From NCBI RefSeq assembly GCF_029626025.1, contig NZ_JARUBF010000001.1, positions 1,364,001 through 1,428,000 of the forward strand: DNA of 64,000 nucleotides, in the 5' to 3' direction. Below, piece after piece: positions 21,656-33,967 of this stretch. Each line of letters begins with the position of its first letter. The first letter of the stretch is position 1. The notes under the pieces were generated by a model. That model saw only the letters and a list, made by a program, of their open reading frames with translations. It did no database searches and had not been told where the DNA came from. This DNA is from Solwaraspora sp. WMMD406. GTDB taxonomy: Bacteria > Actinomycetota > Actinomycetes > Mycobacteriales > Micromonosporaceae. A program made the position numbers and the translations under genes.

Positions 21656-24285
21656 CGGCGTACCTCCAGGGTGGTCGGGAGGCCGAGCACGACGGGCCGG
21701 CGTTCGCCCGCGGCCGGCACTGGCTGGCCCCGCTCGACCTCGAAACTGATCGACGGGTCCGGGGTGTCCGGCGCGTTGACGAAGGAGGTGAAGCGGCGCA
21801 GCCGCTCCGGGTCGTCGATGGTGTCGCGCCACTCGTCGGAGTAGGACTCGACGTGGCGGGCCATCGCCTCGTCCAGTTCGGCGACCAGCCCGAGCGAGTC
21901 GTCGATGATCACCGATCGCAGGTGGTCCAGGCCGCCGTCCATCGCGTCGATCCAGGCGGCGGTGCGTTCCAGCCGGTCGGCGGTACGGATGTAGAACATC
22001 AGGAAGCGGTCGACGACGCGGACCAGTTCCTCGGTGGACAGGTCACTGGCGAACAGGTCGGCGTGTCGGGGGCGGAAGCCGCCGTTGCCGCCGACGTAGA
22101 GGTTCCAGCCGAGGTCGGTGGCGATGATGCCGAAGTCCTTGCTGCGGGCCTCGGCGCACTCGCGGGCGCAGCCGGAGACCGCCGACTTGATCTTGTGTGG
22201 GGCGCGGAGGCCCCGGTAGCGCAGCTCCAGGGCGACGGCCAGGCCGACCGAGTCCTGTACGCCGTAGCGGCACCAGGTAGAGCCGACACAGGACTTCACC
22301 GTGCGCAGCGCCTTGCCGTACGCGTGCCCGGATTCGAAGCCGGCGTCGACCAGCCGGCGCCAGATCTTGGGTAGCTGCTCCACCCGGGCGCCGAACAGGT
22401 CGATCCGCTGCCCGCCGGTGATCTTGGTGTAGAGGTTGAAGTCGCGGGCCACCTCGCCTATGACGATCAGCTTCTCCGGGGTGATCTCCCCGCCGGGAAT
22501 CCGGGGGACGACCGAGTAGGTGCCGTCGCGTTGGATGTTGGCCAGGAAGTGGTCGTTGGTGTCCTGCAGGGCGGCCTGTTCGCCGTCGAGCACGTAGCCG
22601 TTGCCCAGCGACGCGAGGATCGAGGCGACCGCCGGCTTGCAGATGTCGCAGCCCCGACCCCGGCCGTGTTCGGCGACCAGCTGGGAGAAGGTGCGGATGC
22701 GCCGGACCCGGACGAGGTCGAACAGCTCCTGACGGCTGTGGTCGAAGTGTTCGCAGAGCGCGGTGGACTGGGCCACCCCGGCGACGGAGAGCAGCTGCTT
22801 GAGCATCGGTACGCAGGACCCGCAGCTGGTGCCGGCCCGGGTGCAGGCCTTGATGCCCGCGACGTCGGTGCAGCCGTCGCCGATCGCACCGAGGATCTGG
22901 TCCTTGGTGACCGCGTTGCAGGAGCAGACCTGAGCGCTGCCCGGCAGCGCGTCGATGCCGGCCCCGCCGGCCCCGTCGGAGCCGGCCGGGGCGAGCAGCG
23001 CCAGCGGCGGGCCGGGCAGTGGTCCGCCGACGCTGGCCCGCAACGTCGGGTACGCGGTGGCGTCGCCGACCAGCACTCCACCGAGCAGGGTCCGCGCGTC
23101 GTCGGAGAGGACCAGTTTGGCGTAGACCCGGGTCGCCGGGTCGGTGAACGTGACGTCCAGGCAGTCGGCCGTGGTGCCGTGCGCGTCACCGAACGAGGCG
23201 ACGTCCACACCGAGCAGCTTGAGCTTGGTGGAGGTGTCCGCGCCGGGGAAGCTCGCCGTGCCGCCGAGCAGCCGGTCGGCGACCACCTCGGCCATCGCGT
23301 AGCCGGGGGCGACGAGTCCGTAGCAGCGGCCTGGTTCGCCGGCCACGCTGACCGCGGCGCATTCGCCGACCGCCCAGACGTGCGGGTCGCTGGTCTGACA
23401 GTGGGCGTCGACCGCCACGCCGCCGCGTTCGCCGACGGCCAGCCCGGCGGCGCGGGCCAGGTCGTCGCGGGGCCGGATGCCGGCGGCGACCACCACCAGG
23501 TCGGTGTCCAGTTCGGTGCCGTCGGTGAGGGCGACGCCGCGTGGCGTGCCATCGGGGCCGGTCCGGATCGCCGACGTCGCGGTTCCCAGATGTACGTGGA
23601 CGCCGAGGTCTTCGACGTAGCGGCGCAACATCGACCCGCCGGCCTCGTCGACCTGCACCGGCATCAGCCGGGGGGCGAATTCCACCACGTGGGTACGCAG
23701 GCCCAGCAGGCGCAGCGCGTTGGCCGCCTCCAGGCCGAGCAGGCCGCCGCCGATCACCGTACCGACCCGTCGGCCCGCCGTCGGGTCGGTGGCGAACTCG
23801 CGGATCGCGACCAGGTCGTCGAGCGTGCGGTAGACGAAGACGCCGTCTCGCAGACCGCCGGCCGGCGCACCGCCGCTCCCGGTTCGTCGGGAGCCGGAGT
23901 CGGCGTCGGCGTCGGAACTGGCGTCGGCGTCGGCGGGGCGGTGCGCGCCGTCGATCGGCGGTACGAACGCGTACGAACCGGTGGCCAGGACCAGGGCGTC
24001 GTAGCCGTACTCGCCGTGGTCGGTGCGGACCACCCGCCGGTCCCGGTCGATGTGCCGGGCCGGTTCGCCCAGCCGCAGCTCGACCGCGTCGTCCGGGGTG
24101 TGCAGGCTGAGCTCGTCGGCGCCGACCCCGTCGAAGAAGGCCGACAACCGGACCCGGTCGTACGCCGGGCGGGTCTCCTCGGCCAGCACGGTGACGTGCC
24201 AGCGGCCCTCGGTGTCCCGGGAACGCACCGCCTCGACCAGCCGCTGTCCCACCATGCCGTTGCCGATGACGATCAACCGCTTCAC
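21652..24285 (-). CDS. nirB: Nitrite reductase large subunit NirB
   Basis: An 877-residue cytoplasmic siroheme enzyme reducing nitrite to ammonia with NAD(P)H. Order: FAD/NAD domain (LIVIGNGMVGQRLVEAV; ATGSYAFVPP; VIGGGLLGLEAANALRLLG), BFD-like [2Fe-2S] domain (CSCNAVTKDQILGAIGDG, about 452, then CTRAGTSCGSC), a second cysteine cluster, then the siroheme/[4Fe-4S] domain (CVGSTWCRYG near 665, SGCAREC near 703). The length is normal apart from a low-complexity loop near residues 117-140 rich in Asp-Ala and Gly-Ser. It is the first gene of nirB-nirD-nnaR. No nitrate reductase or transporter gene is in the window. Confidence 0.97.
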   Translation of the reverse strand: MKRLIVIGNGMVGQRLVEAVRSRDTEGRWHVTVLAEETRPAYDRVRLSAFFDGVGADELSLHTPDDAVELRLGEPARHIDRDRRVVRTDHGEYGYDALVLATGSYAFVPPIDGAHRPADADASSDADADSGSRRTGSGGAPAGGLRDGVFVYRTLDDLVAIREFATDPTAGRRVGTVIGGGLLGLEAANALRLLGLRTHVVEFAPRLMPVQVDEAGGSMLRRYVEDLGVHVHLGTATSAIRTGPDGTPRGVALTDGTELDTDLVVVAAGIRPRDDLARAAGLAVGERGGVAVDAHCQTSDPHVWAVGECAAVSVAGEPGRCYGLVAPGYAMAEVVADRLLGGTASFPGADTSTKLKLLGVDVASFGDAHGTTADCLDVTFTDPATRVYAKLVLSDDARTLLGGVLVGDATAYPTLRASVGGPLPGPPLALLAPAGSDGAGGAGIDALPGSAQVCSCNAVTKDQILGAIGDGCTDVAGIKACTRAGTSCGSCVPMLKQLLSVAGVAQSTALCEHFDHSRQELFDLVRVRRIRTFSQLVAEHGRGRGCDICKPAVASILASLGNGYVLDGEQAALQDTNDHFLANIQRDGTYSVVPRIPGGEITPEKLIVIGEVARDFNLYTKITGGQRIDLFGARVEQLPKIWRRLVDAGFESGHAYGKALRTVKSCVGSTWCRYGVQDSVGLAVALELRYRGLRAPHKIKSAVSGCARECAEARSKDFGIIATDLGWNLYVGGNGGFRPRHADLFASDLSTEELVRVVDRFLMFYIRTADRLERTAAWIDAMDGGLDHLRSVIIDDSLGLVAELDEAMARHVESYSDEWRDTIDDPERLRRFTSFVNAPDTPDPSISFEVERGQPVPAAGERRPVVLGLPTTLEVRR

Positions 24286-24857
24286 GCCGGTACCTCCGCA
24301 CCAGGGTTCGCACTGGATGACTGGTCGACGTTCCTGTCGTACCGCCCGGCCTGGTGCGGGCAGTGCCTGGCCGCCCGGTGCGGGCAGTGCCTGGCCACGG
24401 CCCGGGTGGTGCGGTCCCGGCCCCGTCCGATGGTCGCCTCCACACTGCCTGGCATGTGCGAAGCGTGCCGCTGGGCGATTTCGCCGTGAGGTCTCGATTG
24501 TTTCGAGCCTGCTAAGTGCCCCTCACACGGAGCCCGGCCAGAGGGTTGGTTGCCCGCCGGGGCGGTAGGCGGGGACGGGAGGTGAGGCGTACCCGCGTTT
24601 TGACCGTCCCGTCGGTCACGGGTATCGTTGCCTGCTGTTGTGTGACAGCCGCAGCGGCGTTCCCTCGCCGGGTTCGTCACCCAGCCGTGGCGTCCGCCGC
24701 AGGGGGCCTCCGCAGGGTGGCAGGCCAGCCAGGGTATGCTTGTCGTTCGCGCGCGCGTTCCTCTACGGGTTGCCCGGTCATCGGGTCGTCCTGCGGCCCG
24801 CGCGTCACCCGACGACCGACGCGCGACCCCAGACCGACGACGAGACAAGGTAGACCT
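24286..24857. other. Divergent intergenic region nirB / rplM with direct repeat
   Basis: A 572-bp region with no gene I can support. It contains a 20-bp exact direct repeat GGTGCGGGCAGTGCCTGGCC (24353-24372 and 24377-24396) close to nirB, an inverted repeat CTCGA-TTGTT-TCGAG (24493-24507) that could be a regulator site, and a TATGCT -10-like hexamer (24735-24740) that may belong to a rplM promoter. Confidence 0.5.
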
Positions 24858-25301
24858 GTGCGTACGTACAGCCCGAAGCCGGGTGAGATCGAGCGTCAGT
24901 GGCACGTGATCGATGCTTCTGACGTCGTGCTGGGCCGCCTGGCCACCCACGCCGCCACGCTGCTGCGCGGCAAGCACAAGCCCACGTTCGCGCCGCATGT
25001 CGACACCGGTGACTTCGTCATCGTCGTCAACGCCGGCAAGGTGGCGTTGACCGGCAACAAGCGGCACACCAAGGTCGCCTACCGGCACTCCGGCTACCCC
25101 GGCGGGCTCAAGCAGGTCGGCTACGACGAGCTGCTGTCCAAGCGCCCCGAGCGGGCGATCGAGCTGGCCGTCAAGGGCATGCTGCCGCACAACAAGCTCG
25201 GCAACAAGCTGATTCGCAAGCTCAAGGTTTACGCGGGCGCCGAGCACCCGCACGGCGCGCAGCAGCCGGTGCCGTTCGAGATCAAGCAGATCGCGCAGTG
25301 A
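24858..25301 (+). CDS. rplM: 50S ribosomal protein L13
   Basis: A 147-residue L13: [57 protein letters not shown] and [20 protein letters not shown]. The start is GTG 24858; the weak AAGGTAGACCT upstream is the only ribosome-binding candidate. It forms the conserved rplM-rpsI pair. L13 helps early 50S assembly by binding 23S rRNA. Confidence 0.97.
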   Translation: MRTYSPKPGEIERQWHVIDASDVVLGRLATHAATLLRGKHKPTFAPHVDTGDFVIVVNAGKVALTGNKRHTKVAYRHSGYPGGLKQVGYDELLSKRPERAIELAVKGMLPHNKLGNKLIRKLKVYAGAEHPHGAQQPVPFEIKQIAQ

Positions 25302-25321
25302 GCGCGGGCGAAGGAAACAGC

Positions 25322-25840
25322 ATGACCGACACCACCGAGGCCGACCCGGTCGCCGTCGCTGACACCGAGACCGAGACCGAGGTGGCCGCTGAGCCGGCCG
25401 TCGAGGTGACCAGCGTCGCGGCACCCGCGCCCGTCGTGCGTACGCCACGCGGTGAGCGCCCGATCCAGACCGTCGGGCGGCGCAAGGAAGCCATCGTCCG
25501 GGTCCGGATCGTCCCCGGCTCTGGCAAGATCACCTGTAACGGTCGGGAGCTCGAGGAGTACTTCCCGAGCAAGGTGCACCAGCAGCTGATCCGCGAGCCG
25601 TTGGCCACCGCCGAGAAGGCCGAGGCCTTCGACGTGGTCGCCAACCTGCGCGGCGGCGGCATCACCGGCCAGGCCGGGGCGCTGCGGCTGGGGATCGCCC
25701 GCGCGCTGTGCGCCAACGACATCGACGACCGTCCGGCGCTCAAGAAGGCCGGCTTCCTGACCCGTGACGCTCGGGTCAAGGAGAGCAAGAAGTACGGCCT
25801 CAAGAAGGCCCGTAAGGCTCCGCAGTACTCCAAGCGTTAA
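25322..25840 (+). CDS. rpsI: 30S ribosomal protein S9
   Basis: A 172-residue S9 with an acidic, variable N-terminal extension (about 45 residues, TETETEV-rich) and the conserved core [41 protein letters not shown]. The basic C-terminal tail [12 protein letters not shown] reaches the P-site tRNA. I chose ATG 25322 because of the GAAGGA site upstream. A GTG at 25298 overlapping the rplM stop (GTGA) is possible and would add 8 residues. A clear terminator follows. Confidence 0.96.
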   Translation: MTDTTEADPVAVADTETETEVAAEPAVEVTSVAAPAPVVRTPRGERPIQTVGRRKEAIVRVRIVPGSGKITCNGRELEEYFPSKVHQQLIREPLATAEKAEAFDVVANLRGGGITGQAGALRLGIARALCANDIDDRPALKKAGFLTRDARVKESKKYGLKKARKAPQYSKR

Positions 25841-25857
25841 TTCGTGCACGGCTGAAC

Positions 25858-25912
25858 GGACGGCCGGGGTGCTCCCTGTACGGGGGGTTTCCCGGCCGTC
25901 CGTCCATTTTTG
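25858..25912 (+). terminator. Rho-independent terminator after rpsI
   Basis: GGACGGCCGGG (25858-25868) pairs with CCCGGCCGTCC (25891-25901), followed by a five-T run (ATTTTTG). This is the most classical terminator in the window. Confidence 0.9.
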
Positions 25913-26061
25913 TCCAGATAAGTTAACGTGTTCGCCGATCGGCAGTATCTTCATCGGTTGCCGGACCAGCCCCGGTCGGGTACCGCACGGACCCGGTGAG
26001 CCCGTGGGCCGACACGGGGCAGACTGAGGTCGGTAGGCGCGAGAACCGGAGGGTGACAGCT

Positions 26062-27426
26062 ATGGCGCGGTTGTTCGGCACCGATGGCGTACGCGGGCGG
26101 GCCAACGCGGATCTCACCCCCGAGCTGGCGCTGGCGGTCGCGGTCGCCGCCGCGCACACCCTGGCCGAACACGACCCCAGTCATCAGCCGATGGCCGTCG
26201 TCGGCCGAGATCCCCGGGCCAGCGGCGAGATGCTGGAGGCGGCCGTCGTCGCCGGGCTGACCAGCGCCGGCGCGAACGTGCTCCGGGTCGGAGTGCTGCC
26301 CACCCCCGGCGTCGCTTTCCTGGTGGGCGAGACCAAGGCCGACTTCGGGGTGATGCTGTCCGCCTCGCACAATCCGATGCCGGACAACGGCATCAAGCTC
26401 TTCGCCGCCGGCGGCCACAAGCTGCCCGACGACATGGAGATGAAGATCGAAGCCGCGATCCAGTCCGCGATCGAAGCTGACGGATCGATCGGGCGGCGAC
26501 GTCCCACCGGTGCCGGTGTCGGCCGGGTGCACGACCTGCTCGACGGGGCCGAACACTACATCGGGCACCTGGTCAGCACGGTCGGTCATCGGTTGGACGG
26601 GCTGAAGGTGGTGGTCGACTGCGCCAACGGCGCGGCCGCCGAGGTCGGCCCGGTCGCCTACCGGGAGGCCGGTGCCGAGGTCATCGCGATCAACGCCGAG
26701 CCGGACGGACTCAACATCAACGACGGTTGCGGCTCGACCCACCTGGACGTGGTCCGCGCGGCGGTGCTGGAACACCGCGCCGACCTGGGTATCGCCCACG
26801 ACGGCGACGCCGACCGCTGCCTGGCGGTCACCGCCGACGGCACCGAGGTCGACGGCGACGAGATCATGGCGATCCTCGCGCTCGGCATGCGCGAGGCCGG
26901 CACCCTGACCGGAAACACCCTGGTCGCGACGGTGATGAGCAACCTCGGTCTGCGCCTGGCGATGTCCCGGGAAGGCATCACGCTGGTCGAGACCAAGGTC
27001 GGCGACCGGTACGTCCTGGAGGAGCTGCGCGCCTCCGGGCTGGCCCTGGGCGGGGAGCAGAGCGGACACATCGTGATGCCCGCGTACGCCACCACCGGCG
27101 ACGGCATCCTCACCGGCCTGCACCTGATGTCCCGAATGGCCGCCACCGGGGCCTCGCTGGCCGAGCTGGCCGCGACCATCACCAAGCTCCCGCAGGTGTT
27201 GATCAACGTGCCGGTCGGGGACCGGACCGTCGGCGCGGGAGCCCCGGCCGTCCGCGCGGCGGCCGAACAGGCCGAGGCGGAGCTCGACGGCACCGGACGC
27301 GTCCTGCTGCGGCCCTCGGGCACCGAGCCGCTGGTCCGGGTGATGGTCGAGGCGGCGACCGTGGAGATCGCCCGGTCGGTCGCCGAACGGATCGCCGACA
27401 CCGTACGCGCCGCCAGCCCCGCCTGA
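26062..27426 (+). CDS. glmM: Phosphoglucosamine mutase GlmM
   Basis: A 454-residue alpha-D-phosphohexomutase that makes glucosamine-1-phosphate for UDP-GlcNAc. The N-terminus [19 protein letters not shown], the phosphoserine loop [15 protein letters not shown] (Ser near residue 102), the metal loop DGDADRC, the sugar-binding GGEQSGHI and the phosphate-binding [12 protein letters not shown] are all intact. GGAGGGTGA precedes ATG 26062. glmS lies 2.7 kb downstream, so two steps of the same pathway are close but not in one operon. Confidence 0.97.
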   Translation: MARLFGTDGVRGRANADLTPELALAVAVAAAHTLAEHDPSHQPMAVVGRDPRASGEMLEAAVVAGLTSAGANVLRVGVLPTPGVAFLVGETKADFGVMLSASHNPMPDNGIKLFAAGGHKLPDDMEMKIEAAIQSAIEADGSIGRRRPTGAGVGRVHDLLDGAEHYIGHLVSTVGHRLDGLKVVVDCANGAAAEVGPVAYREAGAEVIAINAEPDGLNINDGCGSTHLDVVRAAVLEHRADLGIAHDGDADRCLAVTADGTEVDGDEIMAILALGMREAGTLTGNTLVATVMSNLGLRLAMSREGITLVETKVGDRYVLEELRASGLALGGEQSGHIVMPAYATTGDGILTGLHLMSRMAATGASLAELAATITKLPQVLINVPVGDRTVGAGAPAVRAAAEQAEAELDGTGRVLLRPSGTEPLVRVMVEAATVEIARSVAERIADTVRAASPA

Positions 27427-27484
27427 TCGCGGTCAGCTTCCTGTCTGCCCGTCGGCCGTCGGCGTCGGCCCGGTTCGTGTTCGC

Positions 27485-28808
27485 CTACTCCTGCGGGCCG
27501 GCGTCCGGTGTCGACAGCGGCCGTACCCGGGCCAGGTTGGTGGAGAAGGTCCCCTCCGGGCTGATCAGGAACAGCTCGTCGTCGGTGCACCGGTATCCGA
27601 CCGGCTGCGAGGTGAACTCGGCGACGGTCTCGCGCTGGAGTTCGTCGCCCCGGAAGAGGCGGATGACCGCGTCGACTCTGGTGTACGACTCGATCAGTAT
27701 CGCGTCTTCCGCGTGGTAGCTGCCGGTGGCCTCTGGTCGAAGGTGACCCGCCAGGTACCCACCAGGTACCCACCCAGGCAGGGGTCGACGCCAGGGGGAT
27801 ACGCGGAATCGGTCGACGCGCCCGACGGCTCCGGTGACGGGTCCGCCGAGCTGTCCGGGTCGCCGGTCGGCAGCAACGGAACGAGCGCCCCGGCGAGGGC
27901 GAGCAGCCCGACCAGCGCGCCGCCCAGCAGCGCGGTCGCCGCCGCCGGCATCCGGCTGGACCCGCCCACAGGAACATCGCCGACAGGTCGGCGGCGGAGA
28001 TCCCCGCCGCGGTCAGCGCCCGTTCGACGGTGACGACGGTACGTGCGACGACCGGCGCGGCGAGCTCGTCGAGTTCCTCGCGACCGAGTGGTACGTCGAC
28101 GTCGAGCAGCGACAGGTGGATCGTCGTCATCGAGGTCCGCGACAGCATCTCCTTCACGGCCTTGACGTTGCGCCACAACTGCTGGCGGGCGCGGCGGTCG
28201 CCGACCGATCCGGGCCGGTCGAGCCGCTCCCACAGCGCCGGGGATCCGGCGGCCCGCAGATGCCGCACGATCGCCGCGTCGATGGTGCCGGCCCCGAAGT
28301 CGTAGACCACCACTCGTCCGCCGTCGGGGACCAGGTCGCCGGCGATGTGCGCGAGATGGTGCGCGGCGGCGACCGGTTCGTCCAGCAGCCTGGTCCCGGG
28401 CGGCGCGGCGTCGGCCAGCACCGCGCGCCGGACCGGCACCCAACCGGCGGGGCAGGTGAGCGTCACCTCCAGATCGTCGGCACCGTCGGCCACCACCGAC
28501 CGGGCGGCCAGCAGCACCCGGTCGATGACCGCCCGGTACAGCCGGGTGACCGGGATCTCGGTGTCGGCGAGCAGGACCGTGCCGTCGTTGACGCGAAGCT
28601 TCGGGTGCGGTTCGAAGGCCGCAGGCGTCGACATCGCCATGTGCAGCGCGTCCTCGCCGGTGAGCAACCGCCCGGTGAGATCGAGACAGACCGCCGACGG
28701 CAGCAGTGGAGACCCGTCGAACAGCAGCGGTCGCGGCTCCCGTCCGGCGGGGGCGATCACCGCGACCGTGGACGAGGTCCCGAAGTCGATGCCCGGTCGG
28801 GTACGACG
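27485..28808 (-). pseudogene. Hsp70-like protein with membrane segment, frameshifted
   Basis: An Hsp70/actin-like ATPase gene broken in at least two places. The N-terminal motif PGIDFGTSSTVAV (near 28793) has no upstream start codon in frame before it meets the aminotransferase gene. The ATPase part continues (LLDEPVAAAHHLAHI, VVVYDFGAGTIDAAIV, NVKAVKEMLSRT) to about 27965, then the frame changes. The next frame holds a membrane segment (ALLGGALVGLLALAGALVPLL) and a GYLVGTWRVTF strand. Near 27725 a second frame change leads to ILIESYTRVDAVIRLFRGDE and the TAG at 27487-27485. Three reading frames with coherent protein text point to a decayed gene or sequencing errors. Confidence 0.72.
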
Positions 28809-28809
28809 G

Positions 28810-30015
28810 TCAGTGCGGACGCAGCGTGGCCAACCGCCGGGTGGCCTCAGCCAGGACCTCGGGGCGCTTGCAGAAAGCGAAGCGCACCAGCAGCCGGCCG
28901 GCGTCGGGGTCGTCGTAGAAGACCTGCGTCGGTACGGCCACCACCCCGCACCGTTCCGGCAGCGACCGGCAGAACTCCAGCCCGTCGGTGCCGCCCAGTG
29001 ACGTGATGTCGGCGGTGGCGAAGTAGGTGCCCTCCGGTACCAGCACCCGGAATCCGGCCGCCGACAGCCCGGCGACCAGTTGGTCGCGCTGGGCCTGCAT
29101 GCTGTCGCGCAATCCGGTGAAGTAGCTGTCCGGCAGGTCGAGCGCCACCGCGACGGCCGGCTGCAGCGGTGCGCCGTTGACGAAGGTGAGGAACTGTTTG
29201 ACCTGGGTGGTGGCGGCCACCAGGGAGGGCGGACCGCTGGCCCAGCCGATCTTCCACCCCGTACAGGAGAAGGTCTTGCCGGCGGACGAGATGCGCAACG
29301 TCCGCTCGCGCATTCCGGGCAGCGCGGCCAGCGGGACGTGCGGGGAGTCGGCGTCGGTGAAGACCAGGTGCTCGTACACCTCGTCGGTGACCGCCCAGAC
29401 GTCGTGCCGCTGGCAGAGTTCGGCGATCATGGTCAGCTCGGCGACGGTGAAGACCTTGCCGGTCGGGTTGTGTGGCGAGTTGAGCAGCACCAGCCGGGTA
29501 CGCGGGCCGAAGGCGGCCCGCAACGCCGCTGGGTCGAAGGCGTATCGGCCGTCGCCGTCGGGCCGCAGGGTGACCGGCCGGCGGACCGCGCCGGCGAGCG
29601 CGATGGACGCGGCGTACGAGTCGTAGTAGGGCTCAAAGCAGATCACCTCGTCGCCCGGCTCGCACAGGGCGAGGATCGCGGCGGTGACCGCCTCGGTCGC
29701 CCCGGCGGTGATCAGGATTTCGGACTCCGGATCGTAGTCGAGCCCCCAGAACCGGCGTTGGTGTCCGGCTATGGCCGTCCGCAGGGCGGGTATGCCCCGC
29801 CCGGGTGGGTACTGGTTGTGCCCGTCGCGCACGGCGTCGGCGGCGGCGGCGAGCATCGCTCTCGGTCCGTCGGTGTCCGGGAAGCCCTGGCCGAGGTTGA
29901 CCGCCCCGGTGCGTACCGCAAGTGCGGACATTTCGGCGAAGATCGTCGTCCCGAACGGGCGCATGCGACGGACCAGGGCGTTGACGTCGGCGGGTGCGTC
30001 AGGGGAGGTGACCAC
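28810..30015 (-). CDS. PLP-dependent aminotransferase, class I/II (DapC-like)
   Basis: A 401-residue fold-type I aminotransferase. Hallmarks are VNLGQGFPDTDGP, AGATEAVTAAILAL, LLNSPHNPTGKVF, VTDEVYEHLVF, the PLP lysine in SSAGKTFSCTGWKIGW and the Arg near the end (RLLVRFAFCKRPE) for the carboxylate. Actinobacterial relatives are often annotated as N-succinyldiaminopimelate aminotransferase or kynurenine/methionine aminotransferases; substrate cannot be fixed from sequence. It starts at GTG 30015. The broken Hsp70-like gene follows directly. Confidence 0.92.
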   Translation of the reverse strand: MVTSPDAPADVNALVRRMRPFGTTIFAEMSALAVRTGAVNLGQGFPDTDGPRAMLAAAADAVRDGHNQYPPGRGIPALRTAIAGHQRRFWGLDYDPESEILITAGATEAVTAAILALCEPGDEVICFEPYYDSYAASIALAGAVRRPVTLRPDGDGRYAFDPAALRAAFGPRTRLVLLNSPHNPTGKVFTVAELTMIAELCQRHDVWAVTDEVYEHLVFTDADSPHVPLAALPGMRERTLRISSAGKTFSCTGWKIGWASGPPSLVAATTQVKQFLTFVNGAPLQPAVAVALDLPDSYFTGLRDSMQAQRDQLVAGLSAAGFRVLVPEGTYFATADITSLGGTDGLEFCRSLPERCGVVAVPTQVFYDDPDAGRLLVRFAFCKRPEVLAEATRRLATLRPH

Positions 30016-30153
30016 CTGGCAACTCTATGCGGTCCATCGAAGCCGGTGACGGCACCCGCGCTTGGTCCGGTCTTAGGTGAATTGAGGGAAAACTGATCAG
30101 GGATGGTGCTTGATCCTAGGGGTTATGCGCACCATGGATGAGCGATCGTGGGC

Positions 30154-30159
30154 TAAGCT
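30154..30159 (+). promoter_or_regulatory. -10-like hexamer just before glmS
   Basis: TAAGCT lies 7 bp before the glmS ATG, and no Shine-Dalgarno sequence is visible upstream of that ATG. This spacing fits a leaderless mRNA, which is common in actinomycetes. No convincing -35 box is seen. Confidence 0.35.
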
Positions 30160-30166
30160 ACGGGTC

Positions 30167-32081
<1,915 letters not shown>

Positions 32082-32095
<14 letters not shown>

Positions 32096-33668
32096 CCACC
32101 TCGTCCTGGTGGCCCGCGCCGAGCACGATGCGGGCCATCGCGTCCAACGCCGGATTGCCGTCGTTCCAGTAGCCCAGATGCCCGGCCGGGTCACCGGCGA
32201 ACACCCGCGCCCCGAAACCAGGATCGTTGGGGTCGTGACCGAACCACAGCCGGTCGTCCGACCACCAACCGGGCACCGCCGCGTGCCGGATCACGTCGTT
32301 GGTCGCGGTCGTCGCCCAGACCTGCCCGGCCGGCATCGCCAGCTCGTCCACATGATCCACCCCGACCCCGGGTGAACCGACGAAGACCAGATTGTCGACC
32401 GGCATCCCGGGAGCCCGGGCGGCGGTGCCGACCACCAGCGAACCGTAACTGTGCCCCAACACGGTCAACTCGGCCGCGTCGTCGTGCCCGGTGGCGCGCA
32501 GGCCCTGCTGGAACCGGAGCAGGTCGTCGGCGGCGCGCTCGGCCGGCCCGGCGCTCGCCGCCTCGTCGACGAACGCCGGGGCCGCGTAGTCGAGCCACAA
32601 CACCGCGGCGGTCAGCTCCGTCGGTGCCAGCTCCTGGCACCGACCGAGTACCCGTTCGGTGCGATCCAGCTCCCCGGCCACCCGGTCCAGTCCGCTACCC
32701 ATCCCCGGCACGTAGGTCAGCACGTTGTCGGCCTGATCGGGATCACCCAGGGCGAGGACCACCCGGCCGGTCGACCGGGGACCGTCCCCGGTCCAGGCGG
32801 CACCGCCCGCCACGTCCAGCAGGTACGCCCGGGGACCGGACTCGGCGGCCAACCGGTCGGTGACCCGGTCCAACCCGGCCAGCAGCCGGTCGATCCGCCG
32901 CAACTCGGGCACCGAATCCCACGGCACTGTCTCCCGGGCCAGCAGCCGGTCGCGTTCGGCCAGCAACAGCTCGCGTTCCCGCGCCAACACCGACCGGTTG
33001 GCCTGGTCGCGGGCGGCGGCCGGGATCCCGTCGAGCCCACCCAGCCAGCCCGGGTCGTGCCGGATCAACCAGCGCCGGGCGGCGTCGTCGAGCGCCAGCC
33101 ACCAGTCCCGCACCGCCGCCGGATCGGCCCCGGCCGCCGGCCGGGTCGGCGGCGGACGCTCCGGCCAACCCTGGTCGGCGGCGGTGGCGACCGCGTCGAG
33201 CCGGCTCGCCGCGTCGGCGTCGGCGGTGGCCGCCAAGGCGAGCGCGGTGCCGATCCCGTCGGCCACCCGACGCGCCGCCGCCAGCGTCGGACCGTCCGGA
33301 CGGGTACGGGCCGGATCGGCCCACACCCGCCCGTCCCGATCGATCGACAGGCCCAGCCGATCAGCGGTGTCGACCCAGCCGGCGAGCACCGACTTGGCCC
33401 GGGCCAGCCGCTCGGCGTACCCGCTGAGGATCTGATCCAGCACGCAGGGGACAGCGGCGGCGACGACGGCGACCCGGTCCCGCAGCCCGGCGAGGTGCCG
33501 ATCGGCGGTGCGCGCCGCCAGCCCCGTCCAGCCGGGCCGCAACCCGCCGGCGGCGTCGTCGAGACCGGCCAGCCGCCGGGCGAGCATCTGCTCCTGCCGC
33601 CGCCAGGCCAGGGCCGCCCGACGCCAGGCCGGCGGATCGGCGGCCCACAACTGCCGGTAGGTGATCAC
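32082..33668 (-). CDS. DUF1023 alpha/beta hydrolase
   Basis: A 528-residue protein. The first 300 residues are helical and resemble WXG100/PPE-type leader regions (VITYRQLWAADPPAWRRAALA; repeated LARERELLLAERDRLL). The C-terminal 220 residues are a DUF1023 alpha/beta hydrolase: nucleophile elbow TVLGHSYGSLV, NLVFVGSPGVGVDHVDEL and a C-terminal GHLGYWNDGNPALDA with the likely catalytic His. The start GTG 33668 overlaps the stop of the small upstream gene (GTGA). This pair is typical of actinomycete clusters thought to be linked to type VII secretion, but no secretion genes are in the window. Confidence 0.85.
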
Positions 33669-33967
33669 CGGGTCAGCCGGCGTTCGGCCCGGTCGTCGGC
33701 GTCCCGGTAGCCGTCGACGGCCTGCTCGACGGCCCGGCCGGTCGCCGCCACGTCGGTGCCGATCTGGCAGAGCCGGCGATGCACGGCGGTCTCGACCTCG
33801 GCGAGCAGACCGGCCGCCGCCCATCCGGTGGCGATCACCGTCAGTTCCGGGTCGCCGGCCAGACCGTACGCCAGTCGGTGGCCCAGCTCGGTGAGCCGCC
33901 GCGCACCGGCGCGCAGCACCGCCGGGCGTACCTCGATCAGTTCGTCCTCACCCGCTGGCTCACGCAC
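33665..33967 (-). CDS. Small helical protein upstream of DUF1023 hydrolase
   Basis: A 100-residue, helix-rich protein (EVRPAVLRAGARRLTELGHRL; AEVETAVHRRLCQIGTDVAAT; QAVDGYRDADDRAERR). Length and helical pattern recall WXG100/EspC-like proteins, although no WXG motif is present. I chose GTG 33967 because GGGGAGG stands 5 bases upstream; an earlier start near 34099 would add a Pro/Arg-rich leader. It is translationally coupled to the hydrolase. Function unknown. Confidence 0.7.
   Translation of the reverse strand: MREPAGEDELIEVRPAVLRAGARRLTELGHRLAYGLAGDPELTVIATGWAAAGLLAEVETAVHRRLCQIGTDVAATGRAVEQAVDGYRDADDRAERRLTR

Noticed and set aside
24353-24396. Direct repeats before nirB as a CRISPR array
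   Set aside because: Only two 20-bp units with a 4-bp gap, and no cas genes nearby.
24740-24857. tRNA or structured small RNA in the rplM leader
   Set aside because: The CG-rich repeats form possible stems, but no cloverleaf or known leader motif could be drawn by eye.
27485-28808. Programmed frameshifting in the Hsp70-like gene
   Set aside because: Two frame changes plus a missing start codon, without slippery sequences or stem-loops at the junctions, fit decay or sequencing error better.
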